A DNA stretch of 64,000 nt, taken from Nocardia acidivorans NBRC 108247 (lineage in GTDB: Bacteria > Actinomycetota > Actinomycetes > Mycobacteriales > Mycobacteriaceae). A program made the position numbers and the translations under genes. The notes beneath the pieces were generated by a model. The model did not search any database. It saw only the letters and a list, made by a program, of their open reading frames with translations, and was not told where the DNA came from. Positions 10,201 to 18,777 of the stretch are shown here, piece by piece. How positions within the stretch are numbered: the stretch's first letter is position 1; every line of letters starts with the position of its first letter. Location of the stretch: positions 1 to 64,000 of the forward strand of contig NZ_BDAW01000038.1 of assembly GCF_001625085.1 (NCBI RefSeq), written 5' to 3'.

Positions 10201-12514
10201 GCTGGGCACCACTTTCGCCGCCGGTGTGCACAATGCCGCGCTGATTCCGACGCTCAAGCGCAAGGAAGACGAATCCGCCGCCGTCATCTCGGCTTTGGCG
10301 CAGCTGTACGTGCAGGGTCACGCGGTGGATCTGTCCTCGCTGCTGACCGCCGGTGACTACGCCGACGTACCGCGCACCGCGTTCGTGCGAAAGCAGTACT
10401 GGCCCAAGGTTTCCCTCGCCGCCGACTCCGGCAGTGGCCGGATTCCCGGCTCGCATGTGGCGCTGCCGGACGGCCGGCACGTGTGGGAGGTGCAGGCCCC
10501 GGCCGTCACCGACCTCGTCGCGCTGGTGAAGTCGGCTGCGGCACAGGTGCTTTCGGATGTCGCCGTGGGCGCTTCGGTGGCGCACGGCGCGATTCCGGCC
10601 ACCGGATCCCTGACCACCACGCTCACCCCGCATCCGGGTGGCGCGTCGGTCTCGGTGCACGCCAAGCAGGGCAACGCTTTCCGCGCGCTCTTCGACGCCG
10701 TCGTCACCGCGTCTGTCCCCACCGACTCACCCCAGGCCGCACCACTGCCGGAATCGGTTGTGGCACAGCCGGTCGCCGCCCCGGACGCCGAGGTGGCCGT
10801 GGTCGAGGAGACCGGTGAGCGCTGGAATCCGAACGGGTCGCAGACCATCGAGCAGCGCCTGGCGATCATCGTCGCCGAATCCATGGGTTACGCCGTCGAG
10901 GATCTGCCCATGGAGATCCCGCTCATGGAGCTGGGCCTGGATTCGCTGATGGCCATGCGCATCAAGAACCGCGTCGAATACGAGTTCGACATTCCGCAGT
11001 TGCAGTTGCAGGCGGTGCGCGATGCCAGCCTGCTCGAAGTCGGCAAGGTGCTGCGCTACGCCATCGAGCATCGCGAGGAATTGGCCGATATCGCCGCGCG
11101 CCAGGCCGCCGGTGAGGAGATCATCGTCGACGGTGATCTGGTCGCCGCCGCCCGCGCGGCGCTGGCGGCGGGCACCGACCCGGCCGCGGTACTGCCGGGT
11201 GCGTCCGATCGCCTGGACAACGTGTCCACCGATCCGGTCTCCGAGGCCGAGGCGATCACCGCGGATGCCCCGGTGGTGGAGTCGAATTCGCTGACCTCGG
11301 CCGATGTGGAGGGAGCTCCGGCGACCCCCGCGACGGACGCCGGTCTGACGGCGGATGCCCCCGAGGTCGATTCGAATTCGCTGACCGCCGCCGATATCGA
11401 GGCGGCCCCGCCGGTCGCGGAGACCGATAAGGACAATGTTCCGCCGCGTAATGCGCCGGAGCGCTTGGCCTTCGGCACCTGGGCGCTGGCCACCGGCAAA
11501 TCCGCGGGCGGCATCTTCAATCAGCTGCCCGAACTCGACGACGCCACCATGGACAAGCTCGTCGCCCGGCTTTCGGAGCGGGTCAAGGCGGAGGTCGACG
11601 CCGCTCAGGTGCGGGCCTGCAAGACCATCGAGCAGTTGGCCGATCTGGTCGCCACCTATCAGGAGCACGGCGACGATGTCGAGGGCTTCGTGCGCACCCT
11701 GCGCGCGCCGGAGCCCGGTTCGAACGCGGTGCCTGTCTTCGTTTTCCACGCCTCGGGCGGTAACACCCTGGTCTACGAGCCGCTGCTGAAGCGGCTCCCG
11801 GCCGGTACCCCGATGTATGGTTTCGAACGCGTCGAGGGTTCGATCGAAGAGCGTGCGCGCCAGTACATTCCGGAGATCCGCAAGCGGCAGCCGGAGGGCC
11901 CGTACTTCCTGTACGGCTGGTCGCTGGGCGGTGTGTTCGCGCTGAAGGTCGCCGAGCTCATGCGCGCCGAGGGCGCGGATGTGCGCGAGGTCGGCCTGAT
12001 CGATGTGGCACTGCCGTCGCAGCCGCACGTGGATACGCCCGAGGAACGGGTGAACCGCGTCCGGCGCTTCCAGAACTTCGCCAAGAAGACCTATGGCTTC
12101 GAGGGTGAACTCGACGATGAGCAGCTGGAGGAGCTGGCCGCCGCCTCCGATGCGGAGCAGATCGATATCGTGCTGGAATTGGTCAAGTTCGCCGGGGTCG
12201 ACATCCCGGGCGGCGTGCTCGAGCATCAGCGCAGTTCGTACATCGACGGTGGTGAACTTCAGCGCATCTCGCCGCAGCGTTATGAGGGTCACGTGGTCCT
12301 CTACCTGGCGGACCGCTATCACGATGGAATCATCGAGCTGGAACCGCGTTTCGGTGAGCGGCTGCCGAACGGTGGCTGGAGCGAGCACATTCCGGATCTG
12401 GAGATCATCCACATCCCGGGTGACCACATCGATATCGTGGACGAACCGCGTATCGGCGTGATCGGAGCCGACCTGACCAAGAAACTTGGGGCAGTCGACA
12501 CGACCGCGAAATAG
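7238..12514 (+). CDS. pks13: Polyketide synthase Pks13, mycolic acid condensase
   Basis: A protein of 1758 residues with the Pks13 domain order. N-terminal ACP: phosphopantetheine Ser70 in GLASRDAL. Ketosynthase: active Cys315 in DTACSSS, with downstream DAHGTGT and KTNFGH histidine motifs. Acyltransferase: GHSQGE, Ser792, preceded by a GFGAQHRKMG stretch. Second ACP: GLDSLMAM, Ser1236. A linker of about 200 residues with an internal repeated motif (ADAPxVxSNSLT, seen twice near residues 1345-1385) precedes the C-terminal thioesterase (GWSLGG, Ser1562). It condenses meromycolyl-AMP-derived and carboxyacyl chains to the beta-keto mycolate precursor in the cytoplasm. The ATG is preceded by GAGGA. 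All catalytic residues are present. Confidence 0.97.
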   Translation: MAENEGTSPTQTTDNAPTVSDGAAKPEATGANMTVTELREWLRRWVADATGQPYEQITVERPLEEFGLASRDALALGGDIEELTGVVLNATIVYQHPTIASLAERIINGEPDLPVESADDSFYTAGYTPGEAHDIAIVGLSTRLPGAGETPESTWEFLINRGDGIRDLPEGRWSEFMSDPRAAEAIANAMTKGGYLDQEVIKGFDAEFFATSPVEVERMDPQQRLTMELTWEALEHARIPANTLKGQPVGVYVGSSGNEFMLIAAMSVGGTESDAKTPISAEAYGIMGSVSSIIANRTSYFFDFRGPSVAIDTACSSSLVAVHDAVRALRSGDVDVALAGGVNALVAPMASLGFDANGGVAKDGHIKAFSADADGMVRGEGGALVVLKRLADAERDGDKVYAVIKGSAVNNDGRSNGMLAPNPDAQADCLRRAYRDAGIAPSTVDYIDAHGTGTLLGDPIEADALGRVVGRGRDADKPALLGSAKTNFGHLESGASAASLVKVVMALQHNVIPPSINFTAPNPYIPWDQAHLKVVDQPTEFPRYSGTATVGVSGFGFGGTNAHVVIQEYVPTAAAPARSDDADPDDETTDVVAEAEKLLDATAPEQEWTREEPLPLILPVSAYLPSRRKRAATDLADWLESEAGQATPLVDVARSLAKRNHGRSRGVVIAKTHDEAIAGLRAIAEGKPGTGVFTADAPAARGALWVMAGFGAQHRKMGKQLYNENSIFRKTVDEVDEYVRDEAGYSVVEMMLDDEQDWDIGTGQVGTFTIQLGLAAVLRAHGAQPEGVVGHSQGEVAGAYISGGLPLEDAVRVICARSRLMAEGEAMLTDDQVRNMALVEYSAEAIEEVLVDYPDLEVAVYAAPTNTVIGGPPDQVHAIVARAEAEGKFARVLQTRGAGHTSQMDMLLGELAAELAGLEPTSVKHDLYSTVHRDTVYRAGNAPVHDVDYWVTNMRGSVYFTNAISQAVNTGITTYLELAPNSVALMQVLGTTFAAGVHNAALIPTLKRKEDESAAVISALAQLYVQGHAVDLSSLLTAGDYADVPRTAFVRKQYWPKVSLAADSGSGRIPGSHVALPDGRHVWEVQAPAVTDLVALVKSAAAQVLSDVAVGASVAHGAIPATGSLTTTLTPHPGGASVSVHAKQGNAFRALFDAVVTASVPTDSPQAAPLPESVVAQPVAAPDAEVAVVEETGERWNPNGSQTIEQRLAIIVAESMGYAVEDLPMEIPLMELGLDSLMAMRIKNRVEYEFDIPQLQLQAVRDASLLEVGKVLRYAIEHREELADIAARQAAGEEIIVDGDLVAAARAALAAGTDPAAVLPGASDRLDNVSTDPVSEAEAITADAPVVESNSLTSADVEGAPATPATDAGLTADAPEVDSNSLTAADIEAAPPVAETDKDNVPPRNAPERLAFGTWALATGKSAGGIFNQLPELDDATMDKLVARLSERVKAEVDAAQVRACKTIEQLADLVATYQEHGDDVEGFVRTLRAPEPGSNAVPVFVFHASGGNTLVYEPLLKRLPAGTPMYGFERVEGSIEERARQYIPEIRKRQPEGPYFLYGWSLGGVFALKVAELMRAEGADVREVGLIDVALPSQPHVDTPEERVNRVRRFQNFAKKTYGFEGELDDEQLEELAAASDAEQIDIVLELVKFAGVDIPGGVLEHQRSSYIDGGELQRISPQRYEGHVVLYLADRYHDGIIELEPRFGERLPNGGWSEHIPDLEIIHIPGDHIDIVDEPRIGVIGADLTKKLGAVDTTAK

Positions 12515-12566
12515 CTTCACCGCGAAAGAGGTTCTGCGAAAGTAGGTTTCTGCCGAAGGGAGCCCC

Positions 12567-14111
12567 GTGACCACGACCGCCGAGAAACTCGCCGACCTGC
12601 GACACAAGTTGGCAGTCGCGAGAGAACCGGCGGGGGAGGCGGGGGTAGCGAAGCGGGCGCGCAAGGGCATCCCCTCCGCCCGCGACCGGATCAATATGCT
12701 GCTGGATCCGGGCACCTTCGTGGAAATCGGTGCGCTGGTGAAGAATCCGGGCGATAAGTCCGCTTTGTACAGCGATGGTGTGGTCACCGGCCACGGTCTG
12801 GTGGAGGGCCGCCCGGTGGCGGTCTTCTCCCACGACCAGACCGTGTACGGCGGTTCGGTCGGGGAGATGTTCGGCCGCAAGGTCGCCGGAATCATGGAGT
12901 TCGCGGCCAAGGTCGGCTGCCCGGTGGTCGGTATCAACGACTCCGGTGGCGCGCGCGTGCAGGAGGCGGTCACCTCGCTGGCCTGGTACGCCGAGCTGGG
13001 CCGCAGACAGGAGCCGCTTTCCGGTCTGGTGCCGCAGATTTCGATGATCCTGGGCAGCTGTGCGGGCGGTGCGGTGTACGCGCCCATCAATACCGATGTC
13101 GTGGTCGCCACCGAAGAGGCGTACATGTTCGTCACCGGTCCCAAGGTGATTCGGGAGGTCACCGGTGAGGATGTCAGCCTCGAGGAACTCGGCGGCGCCC
13201 GCAATCAGGCCGAGTACGGCAATATCCACCATGTCGCGAAAGATGAAGCGGCGGCGTTCGAATGGGTCCGCGCCTACCTCGGCTTCCTGCCCTCCAGCTG
13301 CCAGGAGCTGCCGCCGATCGTGAATCCGGGGATGGAGCCGGAGATCACCGATTCGGATCTGGAGCTGCGCGATATCGTCCCCGATGCCGATAACGCCGGG
13401 TACGACATGCACGAGGTGTTGCTGCGCATTTTCGACGACGGCGACTTCCACGAATTCGGAGAATCCGCCGGGCGCAATGTGATCTGCGGTTTCGCGCGCG
13501 TGGACGGCCGCCCGGTGGGTGTGGTCGCCAATCAGCCATTGGTCTACGCCGGAGCCCTGGACGCCCGTGCCTCGGACAAGGCCGCGCATTTCGTCCGGCT
13601 CTGCGACGCCTTCGAACTGCCGCTGGTCTTCGTGGTGGACACCCCCGGCTTCCTACCCGGGGTGGAGCAGGAGAAGATCGGCGTCATCAAGCGCGGTGGC
13701 CGCTTCATCTTCTCCTTCGTGGAGGCCACGGTCCCCAAGGTGACGGTGGTGATCCGCAAGTCCTACGGCGGCGGTTACGCGGTGATGGGTTCCAAACAGC
13801 TCGGCGCGGATGTGAATCTGGCCTGGCCGACCGCGCGCATCGCGGTGATGGGCGCGGAGTCCGCGGTAACCCTCATCGGCGCACGGTCTTTGGAGGCCGC
13901 GCCGGAGGATCAGCGTGCGGCCATGCGCCAGCAGATGATCGATTTCTACAACGCCACCATGGCCACGCCCTGGGTGGCGGCCGAGCGCGGCTATATCGAC
14001 GCGGTCATCGATCCGGCCACCACCCGGCTGGAGATCCGGCGCGCCTTGCGCCTGCTCCGGGACAAGACGCTGCCGCGCAACCCCCGCAAACACCACCTGC
14101 TGCCGCTCTAG
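12567..14111 (+). CDS. accD4: AccD4, acyl-CoA carboxylase carboxyltransferase beta subunit
   Basis: A protein of 514 residues, 52 nt after pks13, with a GTG start preceded by AAGGGAG. It has the two crotonase-like halves of biotin-dependent carboxyltransferases: an N-half with NDSGGARVQEAV and SCAGGAVYAP, and a C-half with VDTPGFLPGVEQE and KSYGGGYAVMGSK. With an AccA subunit it carboxylates the long-chain acyl-CoA that becomes the alpha branch of mycolate. The position directly after fadD32 and pks13 identifies it as AccD4 and not AccD5 or AccD6. It is the last gene of the operon. Confidence 0.95.
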   Translation: MTTTAEKLADLRHKLAVAREPAGEAGVAKRARKGIPSARDRINMLLDPGTFVEIGALVKNPGDKSALYSDGVVTGHGLVEGRPVAVFSHDQTVYGGSVGEMFGRKVAGIMEFAAKVGCPVVGINDSGGARVQEAVTSLAWYAELGRRQEPLSGLVPQISMILGSCAGGAVYAPINTDVVVATEEAYMFVTGPKVIREVTGEDVSLEELGGARNQAEYGNIHHVAKDEAAAFEWVRAYLGFLPSSCQELPPIVNPGMEPEITDSDLELRDIVPDADNAGYDMHEVLLRIFDDGDFHEFGESAGRNVICGFARVDGRPVGVVANQPLVYAGALDARASDKAAHFVRLCDAFELPLVFVVDTPGFLPGVEQEKIGVIKRGGRFIFSFVEATVPKVTVVIRKSYGGGYAVMGSKQLGADVNLAWPTARIAVMGAESAVTLIGARSLEAAPEDQRAAMRQQMIDFYNATMATPWVAAERGYIDAVIDPATTRLEIRRALRLLRDKTLPRNPRKHHLLPL

Positions 14112-14176
14112 CCTCGCGGCTCGCCGATTGTGCTGAATCGGTCGGTCGGGTGGGGTGGATGTGAGAGCCTTCAGCT

Positions 14177-14377
14177 ATGAGTAGCTCACCTAAGGCATTG
14201 CTCGAAGGCGGACCTGACGGGCTGGAACAGCGGATTGTGCCGATCACTCCGCCGGGAATCGAGTTGAGGGTGGCGCACGGGGACGGGTATGAGCGGTTCA
14301 AGGTGACACCCCGCTGGGAGGACACCCCGGAGGGCAGTTTGCCGGTGTACGAATGGGTCGCGCACACCGAGCACTGA
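14177..14377 (+). CDS. Small DUF5988-like hypothetical protein
   Basis: A protein of 66 residues. The pattern LLEGGPDGL near the start, GYERF in the middle and LPVYEWVAHTEH at the end resembles short actinobacterial proteins grouped as DUF5988, often found near biosynthetic genes. I recognise this by pattern only. There is no clear Shine-Dalgarno sequence, only GAGAG about 12 nt upstream. It lies 65 nt after accD4 and converges with the alpha/beta hydrolase gene. No function can be given. Confidence 0.6.
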   Translation: MSSSPKALLEGGPDGLEQRIVPITPPGIELRVAHGDGYERFKVTPRWEDTPEGSLPVYEWVAHTEH

Positions 14378-14399
14378 CGGGTTCGGCGAGGACCGGGAA

Positions 14400-15173
14400 C
14401 TAGGACTGGGCGGCGCGGCGGCGAATGGGCTGCCGCGTCGGGATCGGGTCCTTGGCGAGGAAGTCCGCGATCAGGGGGTAGACCTCGTTCGGCTTCTCCA
14501 TGACCAGCAGGTGTGAGGTGCCGGGGATGACCGCCAGCTCCGAATCGGGGATGGTGCGGTAGAGCGCGATGGTGTGTTCCAGGGAGACGGAGTCGTCGTC
14601 ACCGGACATGACCAGGGTGCGGGTGGGCAGCACCTGGAGATCCTCGGGGGTGAGATCGGGCTGGGTCTCCCACATTTCGGCGAGTTTGCGGGCCACGATC
14701 GGGAAGTGGTCTTCGCCGTCCGGCGAGACCTCACCGTAGTTTCCGGCCAGATAGCGCTGGACCGATTCGTCCTCGAAATCGTCGAGTACGCCGGGGATGA
14801 TGCCGTCGTAGTGGAAATTGCCGCTGATCAGGACCAGTTTGCGGACCAGATCGGGGCGGCGCAGCGCCACCAGCAGCGCGACATTCGCGCCATCGCTGTG
14901 GCCGACCAGGTGGGCGGGTTCGCCGACGACCTTCTCCAGGAACGCGATGGTGTCCTCGGCCATCACCTCGTACGACAGCGGGCCGTCCACATCGGGGGTG
15001 TGGCCGTGGCCGCGGCGGTCGTTCGTGTAGACGCGGAAGCGGCCGACCAGCGAGGGCATGGCGGGGGCGAACATTCGCGAATCGACGAACGCGCCGTGCA
15101 GCAGGACCACGGATTCACCGTCGCCGTGCACGTCGTACCAGGCCGCCACATCGCCGAGTTGAATATTCACCAT
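14400..15173 (-). CDS. Alpha/beta hydrolase
   Basis: A protein of 257 residues if started at the ATG at 15173. GGGAGG (complement of 15183-15188) sits nine bases upstream of that codon but directly abuts the alternative ATG at 15182. The fold signatures are HGAFVDSRMF (oxyanion HG), DRRGHG, nucleophile elbow VGHSDGA, the acid in SGDDDS and the late His in GTSHLL. There is no signal peptide, so the protein is cytoplasmic. The best family match is small-molecule esterases/hydrolases of the 3-oxoadipate lactonase or haloperoxidase type. The substrate is unknown. It is separated from the emb genes by a strong terminator. Confidence 0.85.
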   Translation of the reverse strand: MVNIQLGDVAAWYDVHGDGESVVLLHGAFVDSRMFAPAMPSLVGRFRVYTNDRRGHGHTPDVDGPLSYEVMAEDTIAFLEKVVGEPAHLVGHSDGANVALLVALRRPDLVRKLVLISGNFHYDGIIPGVLDDFEDESVQRYLAGNYGEVSPDGEDHFPIVARKLAEMWETQPDLTPEDLQVLPTRTLVMSGDDDSVSLEHTIALYRTIPDSELAVIPGTSHLLVMEKPNEVYPLIADFLAKDPIPTRQPIRRRAAQS

Positions 15174-15261
15174 GGGGTCCATCCTCCCGGGTGGTCCGCG
15201 CCGGTCTCACAACGGGTGCCCGGTCGGGGTGAGCGACCGTTCGGGCAGGCGGGAAAACGGA

Positions 15262-15293
15262 AGCGGCCGCCCGCATTTCCGCGGGCGGCCGCT
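15262..15293 (-). terminator. Strong hairpin downstream of the second emb gene
   Basis: A perfect 13-bp inverted repeat (AGCGGCCGCCCGC and its complement) with loop ATTTCC starts 21 bases past the end of the emb gene at 15314. It is very GC-rich with no long U tract, as is common for actinobacterial terminators. Confidence 0.8.
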
Positions 15294-15313
15294 GTAGCCG
15301 TGGATCGAAAGGG

Positions 15314-18300
15314 TCAGGCCCGGAGTTTGCCCGGGGACCAGAGTCCGGAGCGGGTTTCGGTTCCGGTCTGGATCTCGGCCGCGGTGGCCGGGTAGTACGG
15401 CGTGTACTTCTCCAGCGAGCCCCAGTCCCGCGCCCAGTTGTCCTTCAAATAGGTGGGCACGGTCTGCGAGGACCCGAGCATTTCCGCCCAGCCCAGCGGT
15501 CCGCCGAACTCCTCGGCCTGCCAGGTGTTGGTGGAGCTGATGGCGAGCGGCCGATCCGGCAGGATGCGGAAGTTCGGCACCTCGGCCACGCCGTAGCGGT
15601 GGTCGAACGGGCGCTGGCACGGGAATTGCAGGCCGACCGCCCAGTCCTCCAGGATCGGCTGCTCCGAACCCAGGTAGCTGTTGAGCGTCTGCAACTTGGG
15701 CATCCGCGGCGGGGTGAACGCCAGCCACTGATCGCCGATGAGGATCGGATCGATGGCGTGAATGCGAATGACATCGGCCGCACCGGGCAGCGCGTCGACC
15801 GGCACCCGCAGGTTCCGCCAGGACGGCGCCGGGCCGATGTCCTGCGGCCGGTAGTTGCCCGGCAGTTCGGTGACCGAGCCATCCGGATTCTGATGGCCGT
15901 ACTCGACCAGCAGCTGCTGTCCGTAGGTCATATTGCCGGTGTCGTCGAAGGACAGGATGCGGCCCGCCGCCGAGATGACGATGAGCGGTGAGTCGGCCGA
16001 CCGCGCGGGCAGCCGGTACCAGCTGGAGGTCAGGTTGGCGGGCTGCTGCACGCCGTCCTGCCAGCTGCCCATGACCGGGGTGGTGGCCGGGTCCAGGCCG
16101 AACGGGAGCGCCACGGTGGAGCCGTTGACGCCCTCCGCGCCCTTACCGCCGCCGGTGCCCGCGTTCTGCCCCTTCTCGAAGGCCGGGCCGACGGTCTGGT
16201 TGGAGGTGTTGCCGGTGCCCGGTTTCACCTCGACGCTGTCGGCGTCGAGCTTCTCGGGAACTCCGTTGGGGGAGAAGCCGACCGGATCCGTGCCCGCGAG
16301 CGGATCGCCGTTGAGCGGCGGATGCGCCGGATCGATGACCGGGGTCAGGTTGCCGCCGTTGACATTCGGCTCCACCAGCACGTCATTGGCGAGTCCGCAG
16401 CTCTTACCCGACAGCGCGTCGATATTGGAGCGGGCCAGCGAGTACGCCGGGTACTGCGTGGCCGCGCCCTTGACCAGCGACAGCACCTCGAACGCCACCA
16501 TGAGCGCCGCGACGACGGTCAGCGGGATGGCCGCGAACTTACGAACCCGCCTGCCGCGCTTGGTCTTTCCATTCACCATCGGCTTGGCGTAGCCCTCGCG
16601 CAGCGACTGCCACGCGACCACCGCCAGTGCGAGCCCGAACAGCATGAGCATCAGGGTGTTGGACTGGAAGCCGTGCAGTGAGACGCGCTTGTCGAACCAC
16701 GGCACGCCGTAGCTGGAGACGTACCAGTAGCCGTTGATGCCGGAGAAGGCGAGCGCGAGCGTGAACAGCAGTCCGGCCAGGAATACCGAGCGATTCTTGC
16801 GGGAGCGCAGTGCCGTCGCCGAGACCGCGACCGCGGTGACCGCCGCCAGCGCGCCCGCGATACCCGCGTACGAACCGAAGTGGTGCGTCCACTTGGTCGG
16901 GTTGAACATCATGAAGAAGATGGTTCCGAAGACCACGCCGAGCAGTCGCCAGGTCGGTCCGGAGGCGATGCCCGGCACCTGGCGGCGGCGCAGCAGCACC
17001 AGCAGCGTGGTGATCAGGCACAGGATCATCACCAGGAAGGCGAAGCGCCGGGCCAGCGAGCCGTCGACGGTCTCGACGAACAGGTAGTAGTAGCGCAGAT
17101 AGTCCTCATACCAGGCGAGATTGGGTCCGGTGGCCTGCCGCACCCGGTTCGCCTCCATGATTCCGGCGAAGGTCTGGTCGCCGAAGACGACCACCAGCAC
17201 CAGGAATCCGGCGGCCGCGATGGGGGCGAGCAGTGCCACATCACCGAATTGCTTGCGCCGCCGCACCACAATGCGCACCAGGGGCCGGATGCCGGCGAGC
17301 AACGCTGCCACGCACATCAATCCGGTCGGCGCGGCCGCGAGGGTGAACGCCGCGACCAGGACCGCGACCGCGGCGGGCAGCAATCGTGAGGTGGCGATGG
17401 CCCGTTCGATCGAGACCCAGGTCAGCAGCGCGCCCAGCGCGACGATGGGCTCCGAGCGCAGGCCGTTGTCGTAGGGCAGCCAGAAGGCCAGGAAGACCAG
17501 GCCGCCGGTCCACAGCGCCACCTTGGAGGAGGCGACCCCGCGCCCGAGCCGCGGCACCACCTCGCGGCTGATGACCAGCCAGCAGAGAATGCCGCAGAGC
17601 AGCGCCGGAATTCGCACCCACGGGCTGGCGGTGGAGATCTCCGAGAACGCCTGGATGACGTAGTAGTACCAGCCGAACGGGGCCTCCGGGACGCCGAACC
17701 AGCGGAAGTAGTTGGCCATATAGCCCGCGTGCGGTGCCACGCGCACCATGGTCAGGATGTAGCCGTCGTCGGAGGTGTTGGCGCCGACGAAGTGCCACAG
17801 CATCAGCGTGCCGATAATGCCGCCGTCCGCCCAGGTCGGCTGCAACCAGTGCCGGGGGAAGATGCGCCGGTGCCCGCGCCCGTCGCTGGTGTCGAGTACC
17901 GCGAGCGCGCCCATGGCCAGCAGTGTCAGCAGGACGGCCGCGATGATCGCGATCAGCTTGAGGATCGTCGGCGAGGTGGAGAACCGCGAATCCACCTTCA
18001 TGTGGAAGGACAGGCCCTGCGGCACATCACCTTTCAGATCGGTGAAGACGCCGACAACCTGCGGCCGCAGATCACCCAGCAGGGAGCTCTCCACCGGTAC
18101 GGTGACCGATTCGCGTCCGCCGTCCGCGGTCGGCTTCTCGACGGTGCGGGTCAGCCCCTCGAATTTCGCGGTGGTCTTCTCGTCATCGGAGCTGATGACT
18201 ATGGAGCTGCATTCGCTCATCTCGGACCGCTGCGCCGACGCCACGACGGCATTGCGATCCAGGACGTCGACGCTGTCCCCGGAGACCCGGACGAACAGCC

Positions 18301-18640
18301 CCTCCAGGTCCGCGCCCTTTCCCTGCGGCGGCGCGGTTGCCAGCAGAATGCCGCCGCGCGGATCCAATTGCGCTATCGCCGAACAGGGAATGGTCGCGGT
18401 CAGATCGGTCGGCACCTGCGATACCAGCGGTGCGTCGATACTGCCGAGCGTGCCGTTCTGCGGCCAGTTCACCACCGCGGTGGTCTGCTTGACCGGAAGG
18501 AACGGCGTCGCCAGCGCGAACAGCGCCCCGAGGACACCGGCGACGATCGCGATCATTTTCGCGATCCGATAGTCGCGCGGCGTCGCCGTGGGTGTCGGCG
18601 TCGAGGGCGGTTTGCTCAATACAGCGGAGGCGTCGGGCAC
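15314..18640 (-). CDS. embB: Arabinosyltransferase, EmbB-like
   Basis: A membrane GT-C arabinosyltransferase of about 1108 residues (Emb proteins are about 1094-1098). It polymerises arabinan from decaprenyl-phosphoryl-arabinose on the outer face of the membrane. The catalytic loop GANTSDDGYILTM is followed by HAGYMANYFRWFG, closest to EmbB, and Met is present at the position equal to the ethambutol-resistance codon 306. About 13 membrane helices lie in the first two thirds and a carbohydrate-binding-like domain at the C-terminus. The frame is open to a GTG at 18742, but that stretch contains two perfect hairpins, so I prefer the GTG at 18640. A TACGAT box eight bases before it would suit a leaderless transcript. 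It is the second of two tandem emb genes. Confidence 0.9.
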   Translation of the reverse strand: MPDASAVLSKPPSTPTPTATPRDYRIAKMIAIVAGVLGALFALATPFLPVKQTTAVVNWPQNGTLGSIDAPLVSQVPTDLTATIPCSAIAQLDPRGGILLATAPPQGKGADLEGLFVRVSGDSVDVLDRNAVVASAQRSEMSECSSIVISSDDEKTTAKFEGLTRTVEKPTADGGRESVTVPVESSLLGDLRPQVVGVFTDLKGDVPQGLSFHMKVDSRFSTSPTILKLIAIIAAVLLTLLAMGALAVLDTSDGRGHRRIFPRHWLQPTWADGGIIGTLMLWHFVGANTSDDGYILTMVRVAPHAGYMANYFRWFGVPEAPFGWYYYVIQAFSEISTASPWVRIPALLCGILCWLVISREVVPRLGRGVASSKVALWTGGLVFLAFWLPYDNGLRSEPIVALGALLTWVSIERAIATSRLLPAAVAVLVAAFTLAAAPTGLMCVAALLAGIRPLVRIVVRRRKQFGDVALLAPIAAAGFLVLVVVFGDQTFAGIMEANRVRQATGPNLAWYEDYLRYYYLFVETVDGSLARRFAFLVMILCLITTLLVLLRRRQVPGIASGPTWRLLGVVFGTIFFMMFNPTKWTHHFGSYAGIAGALAAVTAVAVSATALRSRKNRSVFLAGLLFTLALAFSGINGYWYVSSYGVPWFDKRVSLHGFQSNTLMLMLFGLALAVVAWQSLREGYAKPMVNGKTKRGRRVRKFAAIPLTVVAALMVAFEVLSLVKGAATQYPAYSLARSNIDALSGKSCGLANDVLVEPNVNGGNLTPVIDPAHPPLNGDPLAGTDPVGFSPNGVPEKLDADSVEVKPGTGNTSNQTVGPAFEKGQNAGTGGGKGAEGVNGSTVALPFGLDPATTPVMGSWQDGVQQPANLTSSWYRLPARSADSPLIVISAAGRILSFDDTGNMTYGQQLLVEYGHQNPDGSVTELPGNYRPQDIGPAPSWRNLRVPVDALPGAADVIRIHAIDPILIGDQWLAFTPPRMPKLQTLNSYLGSEQPILEDWAVGLQFPCQRPFDHRYGVAEVPNFRILPDRPLAISSTNTWQAEEFGGPLGWAEMLGSSQTVPTYLKDNWARDWGSLEKYTPYYPATAAEIQTGTETRSGLWSPGKLRA

Positions 18641-18665
18641 GGTTGCTGATCGTACTGTCCGCGAC

Positions 18666-18714
18666 CCGGAGTGGCGCTGTTCACTCCGGCGGTGCGGCAC
18701 GTATGCCGCATCGC
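18666..18714. other. Tandem hairpins between the emb genes
   Basis: Two adjoining inverted repeats: CCGGAGTG/CACTCCGG (18666-18689, 8-nt loop) and GCGGTGCGGCA/TGCCGCATCGC (18689-18714, 4-nt loop, one G-T pair). They lie between the stop of the upstream emb gene (18778) and the probable start of the downstream one. They may terminate or attenuate the transcript, or stabilise the upstream mRNA. Confidence 0.6.
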
Positions 18715-18777
18715 ACCTGTTCGGCCGTGTTGACGGGGTCACCGAGCAGGCTTGGCGACCCCGTCGAAAACGGCTGT

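Noticed and set aside
10727..13204. Long open frames on the strand opposite pks13, accD4, emb and other large genes
   Set aside because: They are mirror frames produced by strong third-position G/C bias; their translations are Arg/Pro/His-rich and match no family.
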